Assembly: GCA_022600195.1 (NCBI GenBank)
Contig: JAHZKX010000051.1
Span: 186,001-250,000, forward strand
Direction: 5' to 3'
Source: Planctomycetota bacterium
Lineage (GTDB): Bacteria; Planctomycetota; Planctomycetia; Planctomycetales; Planctomycetaceae
DNA length: 64,000 nt
A program made the position numbers and the translations under genes. Position 1 is the first letter of the stretch; each line of letters opens with the position of its first letter. Below the pieces are notes generated by a model. The model did not search any database. It saw only the letters and a program-made list of their open reading frames with translations, and was not told the DNA's origin. Below are positions 8,291 to 17,764 of this stretch, piece after piece.

Positions 8291-9442
8291 TTACTCTCTT
8301 TTATTTTCTAAAAAGATATCAACGGTGGTTCCCATTGGCAATTCGGGCCAGAGGCGGCCCGTGGGTTCAACAGTCACCAGAATCACAGACTCGCCCAGAC
8401 CTGGTTTTTGAATTGCCTGTTCTGAAATTTTTTGAACGATGCCTGTGCCTTTCTTATTTCCCGAAAAGCCGATTTTGACTTCCGTTCCCTTATTAAACAG
8501 ACTGATTTTTCGAGAAGGAACTTCCACAATCAGAAATGGATGTTCTTTGTCGAACAGCTCTACAATAGGAGCCCCTTTTTTAACCGGATCTCCGATTTCT
8601 TTTTCGAAAATCCCGATCTTTCCATATCCACCAGCTTTAAGCATCAAGGCATCGCGTTGTGATTCTATATGCTTGAGTTCGCTCTTTACTCGAACCAGAC
8701 GATTCATCATCACTTCGACGCCCATAGCCAACCGGATCTGGTTGGGTAGTTTTTTCTGGATCGCTTTCAATTCTGCCATTTGTTCTTCACAGAGCTTGAC
8801 TCGTGCAGAAAAGACTTCGGCTGAGTTTCGAGCAGACTCCTGTCGCAACATTGCCGTTATTCTGTTTTCATCTGGGAGGCGACTTTCATAGACCAGCGAC
8901 CGAAATACTTCTTCACTCGAACCGTTGCTGGAAAGGGAATCATAGTCCTGGAGGAAATCCTGCCATGCCAGATTAGTAATCTGGTGAATGTATTGTTCTT
9001 TAAGATATTGCGAAGATTTCAATTTGGCGTTAAAAACTTCCGATTCAATTTCTTTATTTCGCAATGCCAATTCAACTTCTGTTTTCGCCTTCGACTGTTC
9101 GAGTTCAGCTTCCAGTGCAATCAATTCCTGTTGTTTTGCTTTCCAGTTTTGATCCAGTGAATGGTCAAAGAGAGCAACAACGATTTCTCCGCTGGAAACA
9201 ACCTGCCCCTCTTTAACATAGATCTCCTGAATGACAGCGTCGTTTTTTGCTATGATGATAGTTTTGGGTGCCTGCAACGAGCCAACATAGGTTTCTACAC
9301 GAATGCTGTTTACCCATCGAGCACAACCGATTCCCCCAACCAAAGCGGCAACCAAAATGATCAATGCCCGAACCCCAAATGAAGATTGGTGCTCGTGCAA
9401 CTTATTTTGAACTTGATCGTCATCTACTAATTCTGAAGGCAT
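8291..9442 (-). CDS. HlyD-like membrane fusion protein
   Basis: This is a periplasmic adaptor of a secretion or efflux system. There is one N-terminal membrane helix (ALIILVAALVGGIGCA), a split biotinyl-lipoyl-like domain (around VIQEIYVKEGQVVSSGEIVV and later EKEIGDPVKKGAPIVELF), a long coiled coil between them (about residues 110-250), and a beta-barrel end. I chose ATG 9442 over ATG 9463 because AGGA lies 9 bases ahead of it. The length, 383 residues, is normal. No ABC, RND or outer-membrane partner gene is adjacent: PTH2 converges on one side and the HPS-like operon diverges on the other. The substrate is unknown. Confidence 0.85.
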   Translation of the reverse strand: MPSELVDDDQVQNKLHEHQSSFGVRALIILVAALVGGIGCARWVNSIRVETYVGSLQAPKTIIIAKNDAVIQEIYVKEGQVVSSGEIVVALFDHSLDQNWKAKQQELIALEAELEQSKAKTEVELALRNKEIESEVFNAKLKSSQYLKEQYIHQITNLAWQDFLQDYDSLSSNGSSEEVFRSLVYESRLPDENRITAMLRQESARNSAEVFSARVKLCEEQMAELKAIQKKLPNQIRLAMGVEVMMNRLVRVKSELKHIESQRDALMLKAGGYGKIGIFEKEIGDPVKKGAPIVELFDKEHPFLIVEVPSRKISLFNKGTEVKIGFSGNKKGTGIVQKISEQAIQKPGLGESVILVTVEPTGRLWPELPMGTTVDIFLENKRE

Positions 9443-9851
9443 TTCTGGGTGTCCTACAATCATCCCGCTTCATTCAGTCGTCTCATTTGCGCGGCACAGC
9501 ACGCTCTATATCGAATCGGATTCTGAAGGACCAGAATTTACCTCAAAACCGGCAAATTCCACACCACCCATTACTTTGCTGGCAAACTTTAACGCCTACG
9601 AAGACTACGACTAAACCTTCGGCTGCTGAAGCCCAATTTCAGTATACATAATCACACTCTCTCCTTTGGTAAGCAAAGCGGATCGAAATCGATCAATCCA
9701 GCGAGAGGACCTACTGAATTAGTGTAGGAAGACCATGTCTACCTCACGGCGTAACTTTCTTGTGGATTCGCAATTCTCGATTTTTTCCGCTAGGATGACT
9801 TTATTGCAATTGAATGGAGTTGAATCAAAAAAGACCGATCAAATATCGACC

Positions 9852-10577
9852 ATGAAAGTGAAAAGGGTTATGAAACCGATCGTACAAATCTCTTTAGATC
9901 TGACTAATATCGAGGAAGCTTTAGAAACAGCGGCGATGGCGATGAGGGCTGGCGTTGACTGGCTGGAAGCGGGAACTCCTCTGATTCTGGCGGAAGGTTT
10001 AAATTGTGTTCGTGAGCTCCGAAAACAATTTCCGGAAACACCAATTGTTGCTGATTTGAAAACCATGGATGGTGGTTATCTTGAAGCAGAAATGATGGCA
10101 AAAGCAGGCGCAACGCAAGTCGTTGTGATGTCGCGTGCACATGTAGAAACGATTCGATGCGTGGTTAAGGCGGGTCAAGACCATGGTGTCGAAGTGATGG
10201 GCGATAACCTGGGTGATGATATGGTCTCTGCGGCCAAAAAACTGGAAGACCTGGGCTGCGATTATGTCATCCATCATGTCGGCTATGATGAACGACGGGG
10301 CATTGCAGCACGAGGAGAGCGGATGCCCAGCCCGTTGGATCAACTAAAAGAAGTGGTCGCAGCCGTGAGTGTACCCGTTCAAGCAGTCGGAGGTCTCTCT
10401 TTGGAACAGGCGATCCAGACACCCGAATATGGGGCGCCCCTGGTTGTATTGGGTGCCCCTCTTACAATCGATGCCGATTCATTCAAGACTGCCAGCGGAA
10501 ACCTGGAAGACTCCTTAAGATTGATTTGTGAAAAAGTTCATGCTTACGGCGATGTTCCCATAAGAGGTAAAAAATGA
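9852..10577 (+). CDS. HPS/KGPDC-family decarboxylase or aldolase (OMPDC superfamily)
   Basis: This TIM-barrel protein belongs to the orotidine-monophosphate-decarboxylase suprafamily, branch of 3-hexulose-6-phosphate synthase (formaldehyde fixation) and 3-keto-L-gulonate-6-phosphate decarboxylase. The defining DxKxxD active-site motif is present as VADLKTMDGG, and a second active-site stretch reads HHVGYDERRG. A phosphate-binding end is seen in VQAVGGL and VVLGAPLT. I chose ATG 9852, giving 241 residues; ATG 9870 is an alternative, and the frame runs open to ATG 9735 with unlikely sequence. The stop overlaps the start of the dehydrogenase gene (ATGA), implying translational coupling. The motif does not decide between formaldehyde and decarboxylation chemistry. 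Confidence 0.85.
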   Translation: MKVKRVMKPIVQISLDLTNIEEALETAAMAMRAGVDWLEAGTPLILAEGLNCVRELRKQFPETPIVADLKTMDGGYLEAEMMAKAGATQVVVMSRAHVETIRCVVKAGQDHGVEVMGDNLGDDMVSAAKKLEDLGCDYVIHHVGYDERRGIAARGERMPSPLDQLKEVVAAVSVPVQAVGGLSLEQAIQTPEYGAPLVVLGAPLTIDADSFKTASGNLEDSLRLICEKVHAYGDVPIRGKK

Positions 10578-11614
10578 ATCCGGTTGATATGACACAAACA
10601 GCAGTGGTGAATTATGCCCCTGAGGCAAACTCTGTCGAGTTACAGGACATTCCGGTTCCCGATATTGGAGCAGATGAGGTACTGCTTGAAGTTTCTGCTG
10701 TCGGCGTTTGTGGTAGCGATCTCCATCAATGGACGGCCGACCATAGTTGGCCTGTGAATTACCCGGTTGTACTTGGACATGAATTTGCCGGTACGATTTA
10801 TAAAACGGGAAGTCTGGTAAAAAGCTGGTCTGAAGGTAATCGCGTTGTCAGCGAAACAGCGGCGATCATCGATCCTGATAACCCCATGTCACGCGAGGGA
10901 CGCTACAATCTGGATCCTACGAGAAAAGGCTTTGGGTACGGTGTCAACGGCGCGATGACACGCTTTGTTCGCGTGCCAGCACGTTGTCTGCATCATGTTC
11001 CCGATAGTTTACCGTTAGAAAAAGCGGCTCTCACTGAACCATGCTGTGTCGCTTTTAACGCTGTCGTTATGAATGGCGATATTCAACCGGGAGACCGGAT
11101 CGTTGTATTTGGCCCGGGGCCCATCGGTTTACTCTGTGCAGCCATGGCCCGACTACAGGGAGCTGAGGTTGCTGTGGTTGGTCTCGAACGAGACAAAGAG
11201 CGTTTGGAAATTGCCAAACGCTCTTATGGTTGTCAACCTGTGATTGATGGCTTAGATGACTGGGCGTTTGAGACAGATGGACTGGGTGTGAACGGAGTTG
11301 TGGATGCTGCCGGCGTCTCTGTCACATTAAAAAAATCGCTGGAAATTGTGCGACCGGGTGGTTGGATCAGTAAAGTCGGCTGGGGACCGCAACCACTGGG
11401 TTTCTCACTTGATCCTTTAGTTCAAAAGAATATTCGGCTGCAAGGCAGCTTCAGTCATAATTGGCCTATCTGGGAACGTGTGATTCGATTGCTCACAACG
11501 GGCCAGTTGAATATCGAACCCATTATCGGTGGTGTCTGGTCGTTGAATGAGTGGCATACCGCTTTCGAAACCATGCATTCCGGTGAAATTGTCAAAGCTG
11601 TGCTGACTCCGTAG
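10574..11614 (+). CDS. Zinc-type MDR alcohol/polyol dehydrogenase
   Basis: This medium-chain dehydrogenase of the sorbitol/threonine dehydrogenase type would oxidise a polyol or sugar alcohol with NAD(P). Catalytic zinc ligands appear as Cys in GVCGSDLHQW, His-Glu in LGHEFAGTI, and Glu in LTEPCCVAF. The Rossmann fold carries VFGPGPIGLL. The four structural-zinc cysteines usually found about residues 90-115 are missing; that lobe reads PDNPMSREGRYNLDPT. The start ATG overlaps the preceding stop by four bases, with AGAGG placed ahead of it. Length is 346 residues. It is the second gene of the three-gene operon and probably oxidises or reduces an intermediate shared with its neighbours. Confidence 0.9.
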   Translation: MNPVDMTQTAVVNYAPEANSVELQDIPVPDIGADEVLLEVSAVGVCGSDLHQWTADHSWPVNYPVVLGHEFAGTIYKTGSLVKSWSEGNRVVSETAAIIDPDNPMSREGRYNLDPTRKGFGYGVNGAMTRFVRVPARCLHHVPDSLPLEKAALTEPCCVAFNAVVMNGDIQPGDRIVVFGPGPIGLLCAAMARLQGAEVAVVGLERDKERLEIAKRSYGCQPVIDGLDDWAFETDGLGVNGVVDAAGVSVTLKKSLEIVRPGGWISKVGWGPQPLGFSLDPLVQKNIRLQGSFSHNWPIWERVIRLLTTGQLNIEPIIGGVWSLNEWHTAFETMHSGEIVKAVLTP

Positions 11615-11702
11615 TTCGGGACAGGACACGAATCCAAAACATTCAGCGCAACTTTTGCAAAACGTTGTGCCAAATTTCAAACCTGACTTTTTGGAACATT
11701 CC

Positions 11703-12584
11703 ATGCCAAAACTCGCAGCTTTTCCCAAAGCTTTTATGGATGAATTATGTCTTTCCGGAGAAATGACTCTTCGCCAGTGGATCGATCTGGCTGCCACACT
11801 CGACATTGATGGACTGGAATTTTACGCCGGTTTCCTGGAAATGAAGAACGAAAATTTTTGGCCGGAAGCGAAAAAAATGGCCAGCGATCACGGATTGGAA
11901 ATTCCCATGATGTGTTGTTCTCCGGACTTTACACACCCTGATGAATCTTTTCGAAAGGAGCAGATCGAGCACGAAAAGTTCTGGATGGAAATGACGGCAG
12001 CACTGGGTGGAAAATATTGTCGAGTACTTTCAGGGCAACGGCGTCCGGAAGTTTCCCGAGAAGAAGGAATTCAGTATGCGGTTTCTTCGATCGAAGCCTG
12101 TCTGCCTCTGGCCGAAAAACTGGGAATCACGCTGACTATTGAAAACCATTACAAAGACAATTACTGGGATTATCCTGAGTTTGCACAGATGGCCGATGTC
12201 TTCTGTGACCTTGTCTCGCGCATTGACTCTCCTCATTTTGGCGTGAACTATGATCCCAGTAATACCATTCTGGCTGGTGAAGACCCACTGGATCTTCTCG
12301 CCCGGGTCAAAAATCGCGTCCTTACAATGCATGCCAGCGATCGGTATCTAATAGAAGGAACCATTGAAGATTTACGAAAAGAAGAAAACAGCCTTGGATA
12401 TGCCAGCCGTCTTAGTCATGGTGTCATTGGAAAAGGTCTGAATGATTACGACACTATTTTTTCCCAACTCAAAGAAGTGGGCTTTGACAGTTGGATTAGT
12501 ATCGAAGACGGCGTAAACGGGATGGAAGAGCTACATGAAAGCGTGTTATTTTTGCGAACGAAAATGCACCAATACTGGGAATAA
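11703..12584 (+). CDS. Sugar phosphate isomerase/epimerase (xylose isomerase-like TIM barrel)
   Basis: This 293-residue protein has the AP-endonuclease-2/xylose-isomerase-like fold used by sugar epimerases and isomerases such as UlaE, IolE and tagatose epimerases. Probable metal ligands in order are Glu in LTIENHY, Asp in GVNYDPSN, His in TMHASDR and Glu in SIEDGVNG. The frame extends to ATG 11655, but ATG 11703 (MPKLAAFPKAF) starts the barrel. It follows the dehydrogenase by 88 bases on the same strand. A decarboxylase/aldolase plus an epimerase is the pairing of the L-ascorbate (UlaD/UlaE) pathway, but the dehydrogenase is extra and no ulaA, ulaB or ulaG is here, so the substrate is undetermined. 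Confidence 0.85.
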   Translation: MPKLAAFPKAFMDELCLSGEMTLRQWIDLAATLDIDGLEFYAGFLEMKNENFWPEAKKMASDHGLEIPMMCCSPDFTHPDESFRKEQIEHEKFWMEMTAALGGKYCRVLSGQRRPEVSREEGIQYAVSSIEACLPLAEKLGITLTIENHYKDNYWDYPEFAQMADVFCDLVSRIDSPHFGVNYDPSNTILAGEDPLDLLARVKNRVLTMHASDRYLIEGTIEDLRKEENSLGYASRLSHGVIGKGLNDYDTIFSQLKEVGFDSWISIEDGVNGMEELHESVLFLRTKMHQYWE

Positions 12585-12832
12585 GTCCCTAGACAACCAA
12601 AAATAACAAAACTGGGGAGATAGCGAGTCTACAGGCTGTTGCTTCTACGGCAAAACAGAAGTATCCTGTATACATTCGGCTTCTGTTATGAGTTTGGCAT
12701 AAGGGCACTATGTCTATTTGACCAGATAGTCTATTTTTTACTTACCCCTTTAACGTATTAAGTTCGTATAATTTGTTTTCATGCAAAAGTTGTACTTGAA
12801 TAACCTTATAAACTCTACAGATCCGAAATCCC

Positions 12833-14269
12833 ATGTTGGCCCGCATTCCCAGATCAAATCCTCTCTTTTTCCTGATGACTCTGGCTTTATTATTTACAGG
12901 ATGTGGAGGGTCTGATACTTCCACCCCAAGGCAGTCAAATTCCAATCCCTTTGCACCTTCTGCTCGTTCGAATGATACTCGTTCGAATAACAGAAATCGT
13001 AATAGTATATCTTCACAGCCACAGACGCCAAAGGTGTCACAAAAAAAAGAACGGCCTGAAGTTACTCCTCCTGCATCTTCTTCTGTGACACCTAAGAAGA
13101 TGGCAGAAAAGAAACCCGAAGCGGTCAAGACGAATCCTGCTAAACCGACCAATATCATCAGCGAGACGAGTAAAAAAACTCTTGACAACAAAAATCCCGG
13201 GGTTGGAATTATTGTACGTGGCATCAGTGGTGATGAACCAGAGGCGTTGCCCATTATCCAAAATGAGATACGTGCGTCTTTCGCCAAGCCTTCAGCGGCT
13301 GATTTAACTAAAGAGAAATCTTCTACGGAATCGAGTCAGGGTGATGTTGAACACTTCGTTTTTAACAAACAACTCGTTCTTGTTGTTCGCCCTGTGCCTT
13401 CAGATCTGTTTGCATTTGCTCAAAATCTAAAGTGGGGCAAGGTAAAAGGGATTGATATTCCTAACCGGATCATCACCGTTGACACCCAGCTTAAACAGCT
13501 CGCCGCGCTGGAGAAAACGAATTCGCCGCCGTCGGCATCTACTGTCAAAGATCCTGTGAAAGCAGACTCAAAAAACAGTAAAACAAATCCGGATTCTGCC
13601 AAACCCGCGATGAAGGAACCGAAAAAGAAATCCAAAAATGTGAACCCATTAGCCAATGATCGCGACTTAAAGCCACGTCCTGGCGAGGAAACTCTCGACT
13701 GGGCTCTCCGCGTCATAGCTGGAACCAGCTCCACTGCCTGTAAAAAGTTAGTTCGTATGGAACCGACGAGTGATCAGCTTCAACGAGTCTCTAAGGTTCT
13801 TGCTACAACACTACCATTGGCCAAAACCGGTTTTCGCATGAAGGAGCACGTGAATGCAATGTCCGTCTGGTATACCGATGATGCAACGATGACGTTTGCG
13901 GCGTTACTTTCAGAAGAAAAGGATGGACTGGTACGCGAAGAGATCATCAAACTATTACCAAAAATCCGTTCTGAAGTTACTGCCGAGGTCCTCGTTGGTC
14001 GTTTATCCAATCGGCGAGATAAGAAAGTTGCCATTACATCACTCAGAATCATGGGTGAGATCGCGGAGAAACCGGTCATCAATTTATTGAATCATCCCGA
14101 TTCTTCAATGCGGATTGAAGCCTGTAAAATATTACAATCTATTGGTACTCAAGAGGCGGTAGCAGCTCTGAAGAAGTTAGCGGAAACGGAAAAATCCGCT
14201 GTCATCAAACAATTGATTTCTGAAACGCAAACTGAGATTAATAAGAAATCAGAATCACCAGAAAAATGA
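12833..14269 (+). CDS. Lipoprotein with HEAT-like repeats
   Basis: This 478-residue protein starts with a lipoprotein signal (hydrophobic FFLMTLALLFTGC, with Cys as the lipid-attachment residue), so it is expected to be exported and anchored in a membrane. Residues about 25-110 and 220-280 are Ser/Pro/Lys-rich, low-complexity linkers. The C-terminal 130 residues form HEAT-like helical repeats, for example REEIIKLLPKIRSEVTAEVL, then VINLLNHPDSSMRIEACKIL and AVAALKKLAETEKSAVI. Such repeats usually bind partner proteins. No enzymatic motif is seen. It stands alone: a 248-base gap precedes it and it converges on ggt. Confidence 0.75.
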   Translation: MLARIPRSNPLFFLMTLALLFTGCGGSDTSTPRQSNSNPFAPSARSNDTRSNNRNRNSISSQPQTPKVSQKKERPEVTPPASSSVTPKKMAEKKPEAVKTNPAKPTNIISETSKKTLDNKNPGVGIIVRGISGDEPEALPIIQNEIRASFAKPSAADLTKEKSSTESSQGDVEHFVFNKQLVLVVRPVPSDLFAFAQNLKWGKVKGIDIPNRIITVDTQLKQLAALEKTNSPPSASTVKDPVKADSKNSKTNPDSAKPAMKEPKKKSKNVNPLANDRDLKPRPGEETLDWALRVIAGTSSTACKKLVRMEPTSDQLQRVSKVLATTLPLAKTGFRMKEHVNAMSVWYTDDATMTFAALLSEEKDGLVREEIIKLLPKIRSEVTAEVLVGRLSNRRDKKVAITSLRIMGEIAEKPVINLLNHPDSSMRIEACKILQSIGTQEAVAALKKLAETEKSAVIKQLISETQTEINKKSESPEK

Positions 14270-14316
14270 TTCGAATTCTTGTCTGAGTTAAACTTGAACC
14301 AGGCTTTGGGACTGCC

Positions 14317-16092
14317 TTAATAGCCAGCAGCGGCCCCGTGTTTTCGTGAATCGCTGTGGCCTCGTAAACCATCTGGCTGACGGGAAACAGCTTGCGTCGC
14401 AGCCAGACCGGAACTCTTCTTCGCCGCATGCCCGAATGGTTTCAATTTGTTTCCGACCTGTTCGAAAAGATCAATTTCCAACAAAAGATCATCGGGCATC
14501 CATTGATGATGGATGCGAGGCGATTCGACTGCCTGTTCCGGATGCATTCCAAACAGAATCATGTTCAACAAAACCTGAAGCGTGCTTGAAATAATTCGGG
14601 GGCCGCCTGAAGCGCCTGCTGAAAAAACCGCTTTCCCGTCTTTGAGTGCGATCGTGGGCGACATACTGGAAAGTGGTTTTTTGCCTGGTTCAATTTCATT
14701 TGCTTTACTCTGTAGCAAACCGAAAGCATTCGGCTTTCCTGAAATTGCAGCGAAATCATCCATTTCGTTATTCATCACGATACCATATTTTGGAATGACC
14801 ACGTAACTACCAAACGTCAGGTTAATGGTTTCTGTGCAAGCAACAGCATTTCCCCTGGCATCCATCACAGAATAATGACTGGTTCCGCTATCCTGAGGAG
14901 GGATATAACGACCATACTCTTTCAATGATTTTGTTTTTTGCACATCAATGCGCGCAGCGAGCTGAGTTGCATATTTCTGATCCGTTAATCTCTGGACTGG
15001 TACCGGAACAAAATCCATATCTCCCAGATACTCTGCACGGTCTGCAAATGCGTGTTTCATAACTTCTGTCAATAAGTGGATCTGTTGGGGTGAATGATAT
15101 TTCAGATTTGTAAAGGCAGGCTTCAATTGCTGTGTTTCTAACGCGTGAAGCATATTTAATGACTCGATGATGGCGATGCCTCCACTTGATGGGGGAGGCA
15201 TCGTTAAAATTGTATAACCGTTGAATGTCGTAGTCAGGGGTTTGCGAATCACCGGTTGCGTTTCTATTAAATCCTTATGCGTCAGGATGCCACCATTTCG
15301 CTTTCCACAGACAGCAACCATAGCATCAGCGACTGGGCCTTCATAAAATCCAGAGTGTCCCTTTTCGGCAATTAATTCCAGCGCTTTCAATTGCGGGCTA
15401 AAAAATCGATCATGGTCCTTCCAGGGCTTGCCTTGATTCAGATACTCATCGATCAGAACCTTAAACTGTTCTGCATTCAAGGACCCTTTTTTAATTCGTG
15501 ATAACATGGATTTCTGCACGGACCGCATATGATCATTGAGAGGAACTCCTCTTTTTGCCATCATAATTGCGGGCTGCATAACCGTCTGTAAGTCCAGCTT
15601 GCCATATTTTTCGACGGCATAACACAAACCGGCCACAGTGCCGGGAACCGCGACCGCTAATGGCCCCTGACGACTGGCGTATTTTCGCTGAGTATCGTTG
15701 CCTGGCAACTTTGCATACATTTCCGGAGTCGCAGCGGCAGGTGCACGTTCCCGATAATCAATGACGACGGACTTTTGCTGCTCTGCATCCCAGATCACCA
15801 TAAAGCCTCCACCACCTAAACCGCAACTGGCGGGTCTGAGGACGGAAAGTGCGAACGATGTCGCTACGGCTGCATCCACAACATTCCCACCTGCTTTGAG
15901 GATCACTGTTCCAGCTGCACTGGCCAGGGGATGATCAGCGGCTACGACCCCATTTTGATAGACCTGTTTTTTCTGATCGAAGTGAGGATTTGCTGCATAT
16001 CCCTTCCGAGGGCTTTCCAGAAGGGCAAAGATCAGCATCAGGCATAACATACTGTTTAGATATGATTTATGACTTAAATCGTTGAAATACAT
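14317..16092 (-). CDS. ggt: Gamma-glutamyltransferase
   Basis: This periplasmic or secreted Ntn-hydrolase moves the gamma-glutamyl group from glutathione or similar donors to acceptors or water. It is made as a proenzyme that cuts itself before a catalytic Thr, visible in DSGTSHYSVMD. Other family marks are GLGGGGFMVIWD, MPPPSSGGIAI, MNNEMDDF and PLSSMSPTI, in the usual order. An N-terminal signal peptide (YLNSMLCLMLIFALLES) supports export. I chose ATG 16092 because AAAGGG lies 6 bases ahead; the frame runs on to 16185 with implausible sequence. The predicted 591 residues are normal. It converges with the HEAT lipoprotein gene and is divergent from mtaB. Confidence 0.93.
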   Translation of the reverse strand: MYFNDLSHKSYLNSMLCLMLIFALLESPRKGYAANPHFDQKKQVYQNGVVAADHPLASAAGTVILKAGGNVVDAAVATSFALSVLRPASCGLGGGGFMVIWDAEQQKSVVIDYRERAPAAATPEMYAKLPGNDTQRKYASRQGPLAVAVPGTVAGLCYAVEKYGKLDLQTVMQPAIMMAKRGVPLNDHMRSVQKSMLSRIKKGSLNAEQFKVLIDEYLNQGKPWKDHDRFFSPQLKALELIAEKGHSGFYEGPVADAMVAVCGKRNGGILTHKDLIETQPVIRKPLTTTFNGYTILTMPPPSSGGIAIIESLNMLHALETQQLKPAFTNLKYHSPQQIHLLTEVMKHAFADRAEYLGDMDFVPVPVQRLTDQKYATQLAARIDVQKTKSLKEYGRYIPPQDSGTSHYSVMDARGNAVACTETINLTFGSYVVIPKYGIVMNNEMDDFAAISGKPNAFGLLQSKANEIEPGKKPLSSMSPTIALKDGKAVFSAGASGGPRIISSTLQVLLNMILFGMHPEQAVESPRIHHQWMPDDLLLEIDLFEQVGNKLKPFGHAAKKSSGLAATQAVSRQPDGLRGHSDSRKHGAAAGY

Positions 16093-16372
16093 CTGTTTCC
16101 CTTTAAGCAGGTTTCGCGGTGGAAAAGTAATTGTCAGAATCAGTTCAGACAATCTGATTCTGCCACTCGAAGTCTGGTTTCTCACTGATTATACTATGCG
16201 ACCTGACTTGATTGATTTCCAGATTGAATCTTGGAAAATCATTTAAAGAGAGCGTATCAGGGAAAGGGCTGTATTTCAAAAATTCTCTGAAAAAGCTCCT
16301 CATACCGGCCCTGTTCATGAAGCAAAGACTTACTTATTACAGAGTAACCGTTAAATCAATCGCTGTAAAATA

Positions 16373-17683
16373 ATGACACTTAATCAACTCCCTTCTAATC
16401 AAGCCAATAAAACATGCCAACTGGTGACCCTTGGGTGTAAGGTGAACCAGTACGAAACTCAACTCGTGAAAGAAGCGCTGGAAAAGAATGGGTATCGTGA
16501 GGCTTCTGAAACCGAGACCGCAGATTTGTGTGTTGTTAATACCTGTACGGTTACTGCCACGGGTGATTCAAAGGGACGAAAGCTGATACGCCAGCTCTCT
16601 AAGAATAACCCGGGAACGAAAATTCTGGTGATGGGCTGTTATGCCACGCGAGACCCTAAAGCGGTCTCAGAATTACCCGACGTTTTTGAAGTCATTACCG
16701 ACAAGCGAGAACTGCCTGACGTTCTGGAACGGCATGGAATCGTTGATATGCCAACCGGCATTTCCAAATTCGAAGGACGTAAGCGGGCTTATGTGAAAGT
16801 TCAGGATGGTTGCATTTTGAGATGTACTTACTGCATCATTCCGCAAGTACGTCCCGGACTACAAAGTCGCTCGCCTGAAGACATCGAAGAAGAAGTCCGA
16901 CGACTGGTGGGCAACGGGTACAAGGAAATCGTTCTGACGGGTATCCATGTTGGTCATTATGGTGTCGATACCACACGTGGAAAATCGGGCAAGGCACCCT
17001 TTCGACTTTGGCATTTGTTTCGAAAATTGGATCAAATTCCCGGTGACTGGCGAATGCGGCTTTCCAGTGTAGAGACCGCGGAAATCAATCATGATTTTAT
17101 TTCTGCAGCCGCCGACTGTGAACATCTTTGCCCTCAGTTCCATCCTTCACTTCAAAGTGGGTCAGATACCGTTTTGCGGCGAATGAAACGCCGGTATCAT
17201 ATCAGCCGTTTTCTGGAAAAATTGCAGATGATGCGCGAACGTCTGGATCACCCTTCGTTCACAACTGATGTTATTGTCGGATTCCCCGGCGAGACAGATG
17301 AAGAGTTTGAGCAAACGAAGCAGGCCTGTCGCGATGCGGCATTTATGAAAATTCATGTCTTCCCATTCAGCGCACGAAAAGGAACGCCCGCAGCGACGTA
17401 TGAAAATCAAGTTTCCACTGAAGTTCGGCAGGAACGCTGCCAGCAGCTGGCTGATCTCGAACGGAATTTAGCACAGAATTTCTATCAAACATTAATTGAC
17501 CGTGAGCTACAGGTTCTCATAGAACGCGAGACTGAAGATCATCCCGGATGGGTCCGCGGTACCGACCGCTGGTATGCACCTGTGATTTGTCGTGGTACTC
17601 AATCCGATCTGGGAAAATTAATAAAAGTGCGAGGCCTCAAGGATCACCGGGATTATATCGAAGCGGCTCGCATCACGACTTAA
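16373..17683 (+). CDS. mtaB: tRNA (t6A37)-C2 methylthiotransferase MtaB
   Basis: This radical-SAM enzyme adds a methylthio group to N6-threonylcarbamoyladenosine at position 37 of ANN-decoding tRNAs. The N-terminal MTTase domain carries its three cluster cysteines in LGCKVNQYE, NTCTVTATGD and GCYATRDP, and the central radical-SAM domain carries CILRCTYCIIP (CxxxCxxC). A C-terminal TRAM-like domain follows. The GCKVNQYE sequence is the MtaB branch (MiaB usually has GCQMNxxD). Length is 436 residues. It lies 81 bases ahead of the thymidylate kinase gene, possibly co-transcribed. Confidence 0.93.
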   Translation: MTLNQLPSNQANKTCQLVTLGCKVNQYETQLVKEALEKNGYREASETETADLCVVNTCTVTATGDSKGRKLIRQLSKNNPGTKILVMGCYATRDPKAVSELPDVFEVITDKRELPDVLERHGIVDMPTGISKFEGRKRAYVKVQDGCILRCTYCIIPQVRPGLQSRSPEDIEEEVRRLVGNGYKEIVLTGIHVGHYGVDTTRGKSGKAPFRLWHLFRKLDQIPGDWRMRLSSVETAEINHDFISAAADCEHLCPQFHPSLQSGSDTVLRRMKRRYHISRFLEKLQMMRERLDHPSFTTDVIVGFPGETDEEFEQTKQACRDAAFMKIHVFPFSARKGTPAATYENQVSTEVRQERCQQLADLERNLAQNFYQTLIDRELQVLIERETEDHPGWVRGTDRWYAPVICRGTQSDLGKLIKVRGLKDHRDYIEAARITT

Positions 17684-17764
17684 ATAAATGGTTACCCGTT
17701 TCTGCATCATTTCTGAAACGTTTTTGAAAAGAGTATCGAAGAGTATCATAAAGAAGGAATTTGC

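Noticed and set aside
9364-9651. Plus-strand frame between the HlyD-like gene and the HPS operon
   Set aside because: Mostly antisense to the HlyD start, no ribosome site and an implausible composition.
12654-12687. 8-base inverted repeat AACAGAAG/CTTCTGTT as a terminator for the TIM-barrel operon
   Set aside because: The loop is 18 bases long and no T-run follows on either strand, so the stem alone is weak evidence.
12742-13287. Long minus-strand frame opposite the HEAT-repeat lipoprotein gene
   Set aside because: It is the antisense of a gene with a clear lipoprotein signal and low-complexity linkers, which create chance frames; it has no family motif.
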